From Bradyrhizobium sp. Ghvi (GTDB taxonomy: Bacteria; Pseudomonadota; Alphaproteobacteria; Rhizobiales; Xanthobacteraceae), in assembly GCF_900115265.1 (NCBI RefSeq), contig NZ_FOVU01000009.1:1-64000 (forward strand): 64,000 bases of DNA, written 5' to 3'. This document shows, piece after piece, positions 16,292 through 24,713 of the stretch. The position numbers were made by a program, and so were the translations under genes. Numbering within the stretch: position 1 is the stretch's first letter; each line of letters opens with the position of its first letter. The notes under the pieces are model-generated. The model was not told the DNA's origin and made no database searches. It saw only the letters and a list, made by a program, of their open reading frames with translations.

Positions 16292-17641
16292 ATGAGCGAC
16301 GTAAAGCCGATCTGGATCAAGGATCCTCTCGCCATACTGGCTGACGGTGCGGGGCGCGGGATCGTCGTGAAGGATGGTCGCATCATCGAACTCGTAGCCG
16401 CAGGCGGAACGCCTGTGACCACCGACGTTGCGGTGTTCGATGCGAGCGCGCACGTCGTGCTGCCGGGCCTCATCAACACCCATCATCACTTCTACCAGAC
16501 GCTGACGCGGGCGCTTCCGGCGGCGATGGACCGCGAGCTGTTTCCCTGGCTCCAGGCGCTCTATCCGATCTGGGCGAAGCTGACTCCTGAAGCGCTCGAA
16601 CTTGGCGTGACCGTGGCGATGTCGGAACTGCTGCTCTCGGGCTGCACCACGACGACGGATCATCACTATGTGTTCCCGGCGGGTCTCGAAGAGTCCGTTG
16701 ATATCGAGGTGCGGGTTGCAAAGCGCCTCGGCGCGCGCGTGCTACTGACGCGCGGCTCGATGAACCTGTCGCAGCGCGATGGTGGCCTGCCGCCTGACAG
16801 CGTCGTGCAAGACGAGGACACCATCCTCGCCGATAGCGCGCGCGTGGTGGCAAAGCATCACCAGCGCGGGGCGGATGCGATGGTGCAGATTGCGCTTGCG
16901 CCTTGCTCTCCGTTCTCGGTGACGACGTCGCTGATGCGTGCCACCGCTGATCTCGCTGACAAGCTCGACGTGCGCCTGCACACCCATCTCGCCGAGACTG
17001 AGGACGAGAACAAATTCTGCGAGCAGATGTATGGCTGCCGCCCGCTCGATTATCTCGAGCAGTGCGGCTGGCTCAATGCGCGGACCTGGCTCGCTCATGG
17101 CATCTTCTTCAACGCCGACGAGATGAAGCGGCTCGGCAAGGCCAAAACGACCATCAGCCATTGCGCGTGCAGCAACCAGCTGCTGGCCTCCGGCTGCTGT
17201 CCGGTCTGCGAGATGGAGGAGGCCGGCGTCGGTATCGGTATTGGCGTCGATGGCTCGGCCTCCAACGACGGCTCGAACCTGATGCAGGAGGTGCGGGCCG
17301 CGTTCCTGCTGCAGCGAGCGCGCTATGGGGTATCCAAGGTCAGCCACAAGGATGCGCTGCGCTGGGCCACCAAGGGTTCAGCGGCCTGCGTCGGCCGGCC
17401 GGAGCTCGGCGAGATCGCGGTCGGCAAAGCCGCCGACCTCGCGCTGTTCAAGCTCGACGAGTTGCGCTTCTCCGGGCATGGCGATGCCCTGGCCGCCCTG
17501 GTGTTGTGCGGGGCACATCGGGCCGATCGGGTGATGGTGGCGGGAAACTGGGCTGTGGTCGACGGCACGATCCCGGAGCTGGACGTTCCGGAGCTGATCC
17601 GTCGGCACAGCGCCGCGGCGCGGGTGATGCAGGCGGGATAG
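16292..17641 (+). CDS. 8-oxoguanine deaminase (amidohydrolase family)
   Basis: A 449-residue zinc amidohydrolase that would convert 8-oxoguanine to urate and ammonia. Metal and substrate motifs of the subgroup are present: NTHHHFYQTLTRALP (His64, His66), TTTDHHYVFPAG, LHTHLAETEDEN, the Cys-rich SHCACSNQLLASGCCPV segment and VDGSASNDGSNLM with the catalytic Asp. Related deaminases (guanine, atrazine, TRZ) are the alternative. ATG at 16292 is chosen over a GTG at 16274 because GGAG lies at a good distance and the family N-terminus begins there. It feeds urate into the same pathway as the neighbouring dehydrogenase. Confidence 0.93.
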   Translation: MSDVKPIWIKDPLAILADGAGRGIVVKDGRIIELVAAGGTPVTTDVAVFDASAHVVLPGLINTHHHFYQTLTRALPAAMDRELFPWLQALYPIWAKLTPEALELGVTVAMSELLLSGCTTTTDHHYVFPAGLEESVDIEVRVAKRLGARVLLTRGSMNLSQRDGGLPPDSVVQDEDTILADSARVVAKHHQRGADAMVQIALAPCSPFSVTTSLMRATADLADKLDVRLHTHLAETEDENKFCEQMYGCRPLDYLEQCGWLNARTWLAHGIFFNADEMKRLGKAKTTISHCACSNQLLASGCCPVCEMEEAGVGIGIGVDGSASNDGSNLMQEVRAAFLLQRARYGVSKVSHKDALRWATKGSAACVGRPELGEIAVGKAADLALFKLDELRFSGHGDALAALVLCGAHRADRVMVAGNWAVVDGTIPELDVPELIRRHSAAARVMQAG

Positions 17642-17651
17642 CAAATGAGAA

Positions 17652-17715
17652 GGAGGGGGCGACCACAAGTGCCGGGTGCTTCTGGCCACCCCCTCCAAAC
17701 CTCCTCCGGGAGGAG
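17652..17715. terminator. Convergent terminator region with two hairpins
   Basis: Between the converging deaminase and BMP-protein genes there is an 8-bp perfect stem, 17652-17659 with 17689-17696, and a second stem, 17701-17706 with 17710-17715. Neither has a long T-tract. The position suggests two-way termination. Confidence 0.5.
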
Positions 17716-17744
17716 CAGGTGATTTAGGGAATGCAAGAAGCGTG

Positions 17745-18824
17745 CTACTTGCCCGGCAGCTTGTCGTCGATGCCCTTGACATAGAAATTCATGCCGAGGA
17801 TCTGGCCGTCTGCGAGATTGGCGCCGCCTTTGCACTCGATCTCCTTGCCGTCCTGCCCAATGACAGGGCATTTGAATGGGTGCAGCTTGCCTGCGGTGAT
17901 CGCGGCCTGGGCATCCTCGGCGATCTTCTTCACGTCGTCGGGCATGTTGGTGTACGGCGCCATCGCGAACATGTGGCTGTCGAGCCCGCCCCAGGTGTCC
18001 TCAGACTTCCAGGTGCCGTCGAGCTCGGCCTTGACGCGTTCGATGTAGTAGGGGGCCCAGGTATCGAGGATCGACGTCAGCTGGGTCTTGGGCCCGAACT
18101 TGATCATCTCGGAGTCCTGGCCGAAGGCGAGCTTGCCGCGTTCGCTGGCGATCTGCATCGCCGCCGGGCTATCCGTGTGCTGCATGATGACGTCGGCGCC
18201 CTGGTCGATCAGCGCCTTGGCGGCATCGGCTTCCTTGCCCGGGTCGAACCAGGTGTTGGCCCAGATGATCTTGACCTTGATGTTCGGATTGATGGTCTGC
18301 GCCGCGATCATCGTGGCGTTGATGCCGGAGACGACCTCCGGAATCGGGAACGAGCCGATATAGCCGAGCACGCCGGACTTGGACATCTTGGCGGCGATCA
18401 GGCCTTGAATGTAGCGGCCCTGGTACCACTTGGACGAATAGGTCGACATGTTCGCGTTGCGCTTGTAGCCGGTGGCGTGCTCGAAATGCACGTTCGGATA
18501 TTTCTTCGCAACCTTCAGCGTCGGATCCATGTAGCCGAATGACGTCGTGAAGATCAGCTTGTTGCCGGCGCGGACGAGCTGCTCTATGGCGCGCTCGGCG
18601 TCGGGGCCTTCGGGGACGTTTTCGAGATACGTGGTCTCGATCTTGTCGCCGAGCTCCTTCACCAGCGCCTGCCGGGCAAGCTCGTGCTGGTAGGTCCAGC
18701 CGAGATCACCGATCGGGCCGAGGTAAATGAAGCCGACCTTGAGCTTGTCGGCGGCGGAGGCTGCACTGACGCTCCCGGCAAGCAGAAGGCCGGCAGCGAG
18801 CGCAACAAGTGATTTCCTCATCAT
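17745..18824 (-). CDS. BMP-family ABC transporter substrate-binding protein (importer A)
   Basis: A 359-residue periplasmic protein with a Sec signal peptide (MMRKSLVALAAGLLLAGSVSAASAAD) and the PnrA/BMP lipoprotein fold: KVGFIYLGPIGDLGWTYQHE, IFTTSFGYMDPTLKVAKKYP, FEHATGYKRN and GKEADAAKALIDQGADVIMQHTDS. Such proteins bind nucleosides or purines for two-permease ABC importers. It is the last gene of the ATPase-permease-permease-BMP operon, 76 bases after the second permease. Purine uptake is inferred from the family and from the enzymes on both sides. Confidence 0.92.
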   Translation of the reverse strand: MMRKSLVALAAGLLLAGSVSAASAADKLKVGFIYLGPIGDLGWTYQHELARQALVKELGDKIETTYLENVPEGPDAERAIEQLVRAGNKLIFTTSFGYMDPTLKVAKKYPNVHFEHATGYKRNANMSTYSSKWYQGRYIQGLIAAKMSKSGVLGYIGSFPIPEVVSGINATMIAAQTINPNIKVKIIWANTWFDPGKEADAAKALIDQGADVIMQHTDSPAAMQIASERGKLAFGQDSEMIKFGPKTQLTSILDTWAPYYIERVKAELDGTWKSEDTWGGLDSHMFAMAPYTNMPDDVKKIAEDAQAAITAGKLHPFKCPVIGQDGKEIECKGGANLADGQILGMNFYVKGIDDKLPGK

Positions 18825-18900
18825 CAATCTCCAAACATCAGGGGAAAGCCACAACCCGCAACATGCGCGCCCCATCGCGCACGCCGCGGAAATCAAAACT

Positions 18901-19818
18901 CTAGCGATCAGGCACGAAGACAGTGCCGAGCGCGGCCGGCGCGGTCGAGCCGCCGGTGCGCGCGCGGGACAGCAGAACCAGCACGATAACAGTCGCGAGA
19001 TAGGGCAATGCCGACATGAACTGCGAGGGAATGCCGACGCCCCAGCCTTGCGCATGCAGTTGCAGGATCGTGACTGCGCCGAACAGGTAAGCGCCCACGA
19101 CGAGCCGGCCCGGCCGCCAGGACGCGAACACGACCAGCGCCAGCGCGATCCAGCCGCGACCGGCGGTCATGCCGGGAATGAAGAACGGTGTGTAGGCGAG
19201 CGGCAAATAAGCGCCGGCAAGGCCGGCGCAGGCGCCGCCGAACATCACGGCGAAGGTGCGGATGCGCAGCACGGGATAGCCGAGCGCGTGCGCGGAGACG
19301 TGATTGTCGCCGCAGGCACGCAGGATCAGTCCTGCGCGCGTGCGGTAAAGGAACCACCAGACGCCGATGATGAGTGCAATGGAGAAATAGACGAAAGCAT
19401 CTTCGCCGAACAGCACGCGGCCGATCAGCGGAATGTCAGTGAGGCCGGGAATGTAAAGCTGCGCGGCCGGCGTGAGCCGCTCGCCGACAAAGCCGGCACC
19501 GATCAGACCGGACAGGCCGACGCCGAGAATGGTCAACGCCAGCCCTGTCGCAACCTGGTTGACGGCGAGGCCAAGTGCCATCAACGCGAAGATCAGCGAC
19601 ATCAGCGTTCCCGCGACGATGCCGAACAGCGCACCGATGAAGATTGATCCGGTGAGCCACGCGCCGCCAAAGCCGCAAGCCGCGCCGACGATCATCATGC
19701 CCTCGACGCCGAGATTGAGGACGCCGGACCGTTCGGTGACGAGTTCCCCCGTCGCCGCGATCAGGAGCGGCGTCGAAGCGGCGAGCACCGAGAGGACGAT
19801 GGCTTCAACCAGCTCCAC
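18901..19818 (-). CDS. ABC transporter permease (importer A, second permease)
   Basis: A 305-residue inner-membrane permease of the branched-type (BPD_transp_2) family used by nucleoside importers. It has about eight to ten hydrophobic helices and the family motif TERSGVLNLGVEGMMIVGA (29-47). Its start overlaps the end of the first permease gene by 14 bases, so the two are translationally coupled. Confidence 0.92.
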   Translation of the reverse strand: MELVEAIVLSVLAASTPLLIAATGELVTERSGVLNLGVEGMMIVGAACGFGGAWLTGSIFIGALFGIVAGTLMSLIFALMALGLAVNQVATGLALTILGVGLSGLIGAGFVGERLTPAAQLYIPGLTDIPLIGRVLFGEDAFVYFSIALIIGVWWFLYRTRAGLILRACGDNHVSAHALGYPVLRIRTFAVMFGGACAGLAGAYLPLAYTPFFIPGMTAGRGWIALALVVFASWRPGRLVVGAYLFGAVTILQLHAQGWGVGIPSQFMSALPYLATVIVLVLLSRARTGGSTAPAALGTVFVPDR

Positions 19819-20896
19819 GGGCCACCTGACGGTTGGGGAAGACCAGCTTGAAGCGGTAGAGGATGAGAGAATCGCAGGCGAGTACGAAGAACAGCAGCAT
19901 GCCCTGAAAGACCTTGGTGACGTCCAGCGGAATCTTCATTGCGATCTGCGCCTGCTCGCCGCCGATAAAGGTCAATGCGAGGAAAAGACCTGCAATTAGT
20001 ATTCCAATCGGATTCAACCGGCCGAGGAAGGCGACGATGATCGCGGTGAAACCGTAGCCGGGCGAGATGCCGGGCTGGAGATGTCCCACGGGGCCGGCCA
20101 CTTCGATGATGCCCGCAAGGCCGGCCAGCGCGCCCGATACCGCGAAGGTCAGGATGATCAGTTGGTTGGCGTTGAAGCCGCCGAACCGCGCAGCCCGCGG
20201 CGCGGCGCCGACCACGCGGATCTCGAACCCCTTGATGGTGCGCCCGAGCAGGATTGCTGCGGCCGCGACGGCGAGTAGGGCGATGATCGAGCCGAGATGC
20301 AGTCGGCCGCCTTCGATCAGCAGCGGCACCGTTGCGACGGAATCGAATTCGGCCGTCGTCGGGAAATTGAAGCCGTTCGGATCGCGCCAGGGGCCGCGGA
20401 CGAGATAATCCAGCAGGAGGTCGGCGACATAAACCAGCATCAGGCTAATCAGGATTTCACTGGCGCCGAACTTCACCTTGCAGATCGCCGGGATCAGCGC
20501 ATAGAGCGCGCCAGCAGCGGCTGCGAGCACAAGCATCGCCGGCAGCACCCAGGCGCCGGCGTCGGTGCCTTGCGTCTTCACCGCGATCCAACTTCCGGCG
20601 ACGGCGCCGAACAGGAATTGCCCTTCGGCGCCGATGTTCCAGGCGTTGGCGAGATAGCAGAGCGCCAGCCCGATCGCGATCATCACCAAGGGTGTCGCCT
20701 TCACCGCGATTTCCTGGAGCGAGTAGCCGTCGGTCAGGGGCGCGATGAAATAGGCATGCAGCGCGAGCAGTGGATTCTTGCCGAGGATCGCGAACAGGAT
20801 GGTCATGGTCGCAATCGTCAGCCCGATCGCGATCAGCGGCGAGACCAGCGCGATCGTGTTGGAGCGCTCCGTGCGCTTCTCAAGCACCAACTGCAT
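19805..20896 (-). CDS. ABC transporter permease (importer A, first permease)
   Basis: A 363-residue membrane permease with around ten helices, the segment YLANAWNIGAEGQFLFGAVAG in the first half and GYGFTAIIVAFLGRLNPIG in the second, both typical of nucleoside importer permeases. The start at 20896 (MQLVLEKRTERS) is chosen because AGGAGG lies six bases upstream inside the ATPase gene; a start seven codons earlier has no such site. The gene overlaps the ATPase end by 17 bases. Confidence 0.92.
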   Translation of the reverse strand: MQLVLEKRTERSNTIALVSPLIAIGLTIATMTILFAILGKNPLLALHAYFIAPLTDGYSLQEIAVKATPLVMIAIGLALCYLANAWNIGAEGQFLFGAVAGSWIAVKTQGTDAGAWVLPAMLVLAAAAGALYALIPAICKVKFGASEILISLMLVYVADLLLDYLVRGPWRDPNGFNFPTTAEFDSVATVPLLIEGGRLHLGSIIALLAVAAAAILLGRTIKGFEIRVVGAAPRAARFGGFNANQLIILTFAVSGALAGLAGIIEVAGPVGHLQPGISPGYGFTAIIVAFLGRLNPIGILIAGLFLALTFIGGEQAQIAMKIPLDVTKVFQGMLLFFVLACDSLILYRFKLVFPNRQVARGAG

Positions 20897-22451
20897 GCGC
20901 GGCCTCCTTCGGCTCAAGGCTGCTGCCGCCCATGAGAAGACCGAGCTTTTCGCGCGTGGCCTCGCTGGCGGTAAGTGGCGCCGACAGTCGGCCGTGGAAC
21001 ATCACGGCGATGCGGTCGGCGATCTCGGCGAGTTCGTCGAGATCCTGGCTGGTCACCAGCACGGCGGCGCCGGAGGCGGCAAGGTCAAGCAAGGCCTGGC
21101 GGATAACGGCGGCAGCACCGGCATCGACGCCCCAGGTCGGCTGGCTTACCACCAGCACCGCAGGGTTGCGCAGGATCTCGCGGCCGACGATAAATTTCTG
21201 CAGATTGCCGCCCGAGAGGGATGCTGCCTCCGGATCGCGTTTGGCCTTGCGCACGTCAAAAGTCTCGGTCGCCTTGTCCACGGTCTTCAGCGTGGCCGCC
21301 GTGTCGATGAAGCCGTGATTGACCATGCCGCTGGCGGCGTGTCCCGTCAGCAATGCGTTCTCCGACAGCTTCATGCGCGGCGCGGTACCATGGCCGAGCC
21401 GCTCTTCGGGCACGAAGGCGGCGCCTAGCTTGCGCCGCTTGGTGATCGAGAGGTGACCGGCGGCGATGCCTTCGATGACGACCGTGCCGGGATCCTTCGA
21501 CAGCCTCTCGCCCGACAATGCCGCGAACAGCTCATCCTGGCCGTTGCCGGCGACGCCGGCGATGCCGAGGATCTCGCCGCCCTTGAGCTCGAACGAGATG
21601 TGCTCGAGCCGTACACCGTGCGCCTCGTCCGGTGCGAGCGTGAGATCGTTGACGACCAGCCGCGGGATCGTGGTGTGCCGGCCGGCGGCCGACTTCACTT
21701 CCCTGATCTCGCCGCCGACCATCATGCGCGCGAGCGAGGCGGCGGTCTCGAGCCGGGGATTGCAGGTCTGGACCTTCTGGCCGCCGCGCAGGATCGTGGC
21801 GGTATCGCAGAGCCGCTTCACCTCCTCGAGCTTGTGGCTGATATAGAGGATGGCACGGCCTTCGGCCTTGAGTCGCTCCAGCACCACGAAAAGCTGGTCG
21901 GCCTCCTGCGGCGTCAGCACCGCGGTCGGCTCGTCCAGGATCAGGAATTTCGGGTCCTGCATCAGCGCACGGACGATCTCGATGCGCTGGCGCTCGCCGA
22001 CCGACAGTTGCCAGACCTCGCGCCTGGGATCGAGCGGCAAGCCATAGGTCTTCGAGACCAGCTCCAGCCGCGCCGACATGTCCTTGAAGGATTCCTTGCC
22101 GTCGAGGCCGAGCGCGACATTCTCGGCGACCGTGAGATTATCGAACAGCGAGAAGTGCTGGAACACCATGCCGATGCCACGGCTGCGTGCCTCGGCAGGG
22201 CCGGACAGCACGATTCGTTCGCCCTGCCAGTGGATCTCACCGGCGCTGGGCTGGATCAGGCCATAGATCGCCTTCACCAACGTCGACTTGCCGGCGCCGT
22301 TCTCGCCGAGCAGTGCGTGGATCTCGTTCGGCCAGATGTCGATATCGATGGAATCGTTGGCGAGGAAGTCCCCATAGCGTTTGGTGAGCCCGACCGTCCT
22401 GAGCAACGGGGATTCGCCGGAATGCAGGCCGTTGGGCGTTGGATCTAACAT
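20880..22451 (-). CDS. ABC transporter ATPase with two nucleotide-binding domains (importer A)
   Basis: A 523-residue tandem ATPase. Domain 1 has Walker A GENGAGKST, signature QLSVGERQRIEI and Walker B FLILDEPTAVLTP. Domain 2 has a degenerate Walker A (GVAGNGQDEL), signature SLSGGNLQKFIVGRE, and a changed Walker B in VLVVSQPTWGVDAG, where the usual DEP is SQP. This pattern, with one active and one degenerate site, is normal for sugar and nucleoside importers. It is the first gene of importer A and sits opposite the porin gene with 570 bases between. Confidence 0.93.
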   Translation of the reverse strand: MLDPTPNGLHSGESPLLRTVGLTKRYGDFLANDSIDIDIWPNEIHALLGENGAGKSTLVKAIYGLIQPSAGEIHWQGERIVLSGPAEARSRGIGMVFQHFSLFDNLTVAENVALGLDGKESFKDMSARLELVSKTYGLPLDPRREVWQLSVGERQRIEIVRALMQDPKFLILDEPTAVLTPQEADQLFVVLERLKAEGRAILYISHKLEEVKRLCDTATILRGGQKVQTCNPRLETAASLARMMVGGEIREVKSAAGRHTTIPRLVVNDLTLAPDEAHGVRLEHISFELKGGEILGIAGVAGNGQDELFAALSGERLSKDPGTVVIEGIAAGHLSITKRRKLGAAFVPEERLGHGTAPRMKLSENALLTGHAASGMVNHGFIDTAATLKTVDKATETFDVRKAKRDPEAASLSGGNLQKFIVGREILRNPAVLVVSQPTWGVDAGAAAVIRQALLDLAASGAAVLVTSQDLDELAEIADRIAVMFHGRLSAPLTASEATREKLGLLMGGSSLEPKEAAHAVGA

Positions 22452-23021
22452 TCGCTAATGCGCCTGCTTGGGATGAAGTGCCTCAATACTGGGCTAGTTT
22501 GAACCGGCGCGTAAGGTGTGAAAATGCGTCATCCCTTGCTCAACGCTTCGGCAGGGCGCCGGTGTCACGAGCCCAGTTTGCTTTGCGGCCCTCCTGTTCG
22601 GTCCCAGGACCATTGCCATCGCGTCGTGAGGTCGGAGATTGTTGCAAATTTGTAACGGTTCAAGCCAAATCGGAACCGGCTATGCAGGCTTGACGCGAAG
22701 TTGAGCAAAGCCGCGCCGCGGCTCGTATGCATTGGGCTGTGACGATGGCGATCGTCTTCGACTGCTGTGGTCGGGTCGTTGCCTCAACTCAAAAGGCCAG
22801 CATAATCAAACGGGAATGTTTGGCAACGGCGTCCGGGGCGTCGCCGAGCTTCGGGAAATGTCGCCGCACAAACCCCCTCAAATCATATTGCGTCATGCCG
22901 CGGCTGCCGAAACACGCGGCATGCCTTGAAAAAAGTTGAGGCTTCTCACCTCGGGACTTCGGCGCAAGTGTCGCCTCCAGGGACGTTCATTTCTACGCGT
23001 CCAAACTTGGGGGTATTCAGG
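22452..23021. other. Long divergent regulatory region between importer A and porin gene
   Basis: 570 bases without a supported gene. Short frames on the + strand (for example 22727-22939) have no family and poor start sites. It holds a 9-bp perfect hairpin (22894-22902 with 22915-22923) followed by TTGAAAAAAG, which could end a leader transcript or be an attenuator ahead of the porin. Promoters for both directions must lie here; no CTTGCAAG was found. Confidence 0.4.
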
Positions 23022-24128
23022 ATGTCGTTTCGTTTCAAGGCAGTTGCAGCAACGGTGCTGTCACTTGCTACGCTAGCCACCGGTGGTCTGGCGAAGGCTG
23101 CGGATCTGCCGGTCAAGGCGGCGAAGAAGGCGCCTGACCTTCCGTTCTTCCTCGTGATCGACGATCGCGTGTCGTTCTCCTGGATGCCGAAGGGCACTGA
23201 CCCCGGCATGTGGAGCAGGCGTCCGGATGGCAGCATCAACGGCACCACCGCCAAGCAGGTCTACTCGTTCACCCACTTCGATCTCTGGGCCTACGGCACC
23301 AACTTCTTCACGATCTCGATGTTCAAGTCGGGTCATAACGACCCTGCGTCGCCCTGCACAGCGCCGGGCGTGACAATCACTGGCGGCGCCGGTGATTGCG
23401 CGGGCGCGACCGAGATCTACGGCCTGTTCCGCTCGACCTTCGGGTGGAACGAGCTGTTCAACACCAAGGCCTTCACCGCCGGCCCGCTGCACAACATCTC
23501 GTTCGAAGTCGGTATGGACGCCAACACCGAGAACAACTTCCTCGCGCCCGCCAAGCGCGACGTGGTCGGTGGTCTGCAGTTCGCCTTCGACCTGCCCTAC
23601 AAGGGCTATATCGATGTTGCGCCGTTGGTGTACTGGGAATTCCTGAATCACAATGCGTTCACGCAGTGCGGCCTGTTTGGTGCAGGCGTTGCCGGTGTGA
23701 CCTGTAACTCGGACGGAAACGTCAGCTATCGTCCGACCTGGGCCGTCGAAATCAATTACTACATGGATCTCGGCTTCCTGCCGCCGAACATGCAGTTCTG
23801 GTCGATCAGCGGCCGCGCCGGCTGGTACGGCCCGAAGGGCGACTCGAACGGCCTATCTGCACTCTCAGGCGTCGGGCGGTTCTCGACCGCATCGAAGACC
23901 GAGTTCAACAGCGAACCGATCCGCCTGACCCTCGATGCCTCGAAGGCTGTGTGGGGTGACAAGTACTCGCACTTCGTCGATCTCTGGGTCGCCTACCGCT
24001 ACTGGCAGAACAAGTTCGGCCTCGATCACAACGCCATGCCCGGCGTTTGCACAGTCGCCGCGACTGGCCAGAGCACCAACAGCTGCACCGAGTCGTCTGT
24101 CTATGGTGGTGTGACCGTGAAGTTCTAA
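23022..24128 (+). CDS. Outer-membrane beta-barrel protein, possibly nucleoside channel (Tsx-like)
   Basis: A 368-residue secreted protein with a signal peptide ending LAKAAD (about residue 26), a basic linker (KAAKKAPDLP), alternating aromatic strands (FFLVIDDRVSFSWMP, HFDLWAYGTNFFTIS, VDLWVAYRYWQNKFG) and a C-terminal VTVKF ending in Phe as expected for barrel insertion. The spacing of aromatic strands resembles Tsx-type nucleoside channels, and it lies between two purine importer operons. Alternative: another porin-like family. The start at 23022 is set by the signal peptide; no strong ribosome binding site is visible. Confidence 0.75.
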   Translation: MSFRFKAVAATVLSLATLATGGLAKAADLPVKAAKKAPDLPFFLVIDDRVSFSWMPKGTDPGMWSRRPDGSINGTTAKQVYSFTHFDLWAYGTNFFTISMFKSGHNDPASPCTAPGVTITGGAGDCAGATEIYGLFRSTFGWNELFNTKAFTAGPLHNISFEVGMDANTENNFLAPAKRDVVGGLQFAFDLPYKGYIDVAPLVYWEFLNHNAFTQCGLFGAGVAGVTCNSDGNVSYRPTWAVEINYYMDLGFLPPNMQFWSISGRAGWYGPKGDSNGLSALSGVGRFSTASKTEFNSEPIRLTLDASKAVWGDKYSHFVDLWVAYRYWQNKFGLDHNAMPGVCTVAATGQSTNSCTESSVYGGVTVKF

Positions 24129-24211
24129 TCGGCTGACCGTCTCGAAGATTCGGATGGCGTCGTGCAGAAATGCGCGCCGCCATTCGTGTTTGCGACAGAT
24201 AACCGCTGCGC

Positions 24212-24700
24212 CTATTTTTTCGTCCACACGCCGTCGTGCAGTGCCCCGGCCTCGTCTTCGAGCAAAGGGCCCACAATCTCGGTTGGCCGTTGGCCTCTCG
24301 CAAAGACGTCTCGGCAGGGCAGGTCGAGCGTCGGATTCTCCGGATGGTTGCCGGTGATCCCGCGCAGGCGCGCCTCGCTGAGGCCGTAGACCACGCGACC
24401 GATGCCGGCCCAGTAGATCGCGCCCGAACACATTGCGCAGGGTTCGGCGGAGGAGTAGAGCGTCGACCGCGCGAGCGCTTCCCGGCTGAGCGTGCGGCAG
24501 GCCCGCGTGGCTGCCAGGCGCTCGGCATGCGCGGTGCCGTCATGATCAGGCATGTAGCCATTCTCGGCCTCGATCAGCACTTTGCCGTCGGCATCGACGA
24601 CGACGCAACCGAAGGGATGGTTGCCATGCCCGAGAGAACGGCGGGCGACCGCAAAGGACAAGCGCAAGAACTGTTCGTCGCGCTCAGCTGCGCCGCTCAT
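24212..24700 (-). CDS. Zinc-dependent nucleobase/nucleoside deaminase (guanine-deaminase-like)
   Basis: A 162-residue protein of the cytidine/deoxycytidylate deaminase superfamily. The zinc site is complete: TAHAE (His58, catalytic Glu60) and EPCAMC (Cys88, Cys91). NHPFGCVVVDADG and AIYWAGIGRVVYGLSE resemble guanine deaminases and related purine deaminases. The start at 24700 is preferred because GGGAG precedes it, and the longer frame would overlap the ATPase. It is the last gene of the importer B operon, 13 bases after the ATPase, so its substrate is probably what the importer brings in. Confidence 0.9.
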   Translation of the reverse strand: MSGAAERDEQFLRLSFAVARRSLGHGNHPFGCVVVDADGKVLIEAENGYMPDHDGTAHAERLAATRACRTLSREALARSTLYSSAEPCAMCSGAIYWAGIGRVVYGLSEARLRGITGNHPENPTLDLPCRDVFARGQRPTEIVGPLLEDEAGALHDGVWTKK

Positions 24701-24713
24701 TTCCGCTCCCTGG

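Noticed and set aside
22727..22939. A 70-codon frame in the porin upstream region
   Set aside because: No ribosome binding site or family, and it overlaps the hairpin at 22894-22923.
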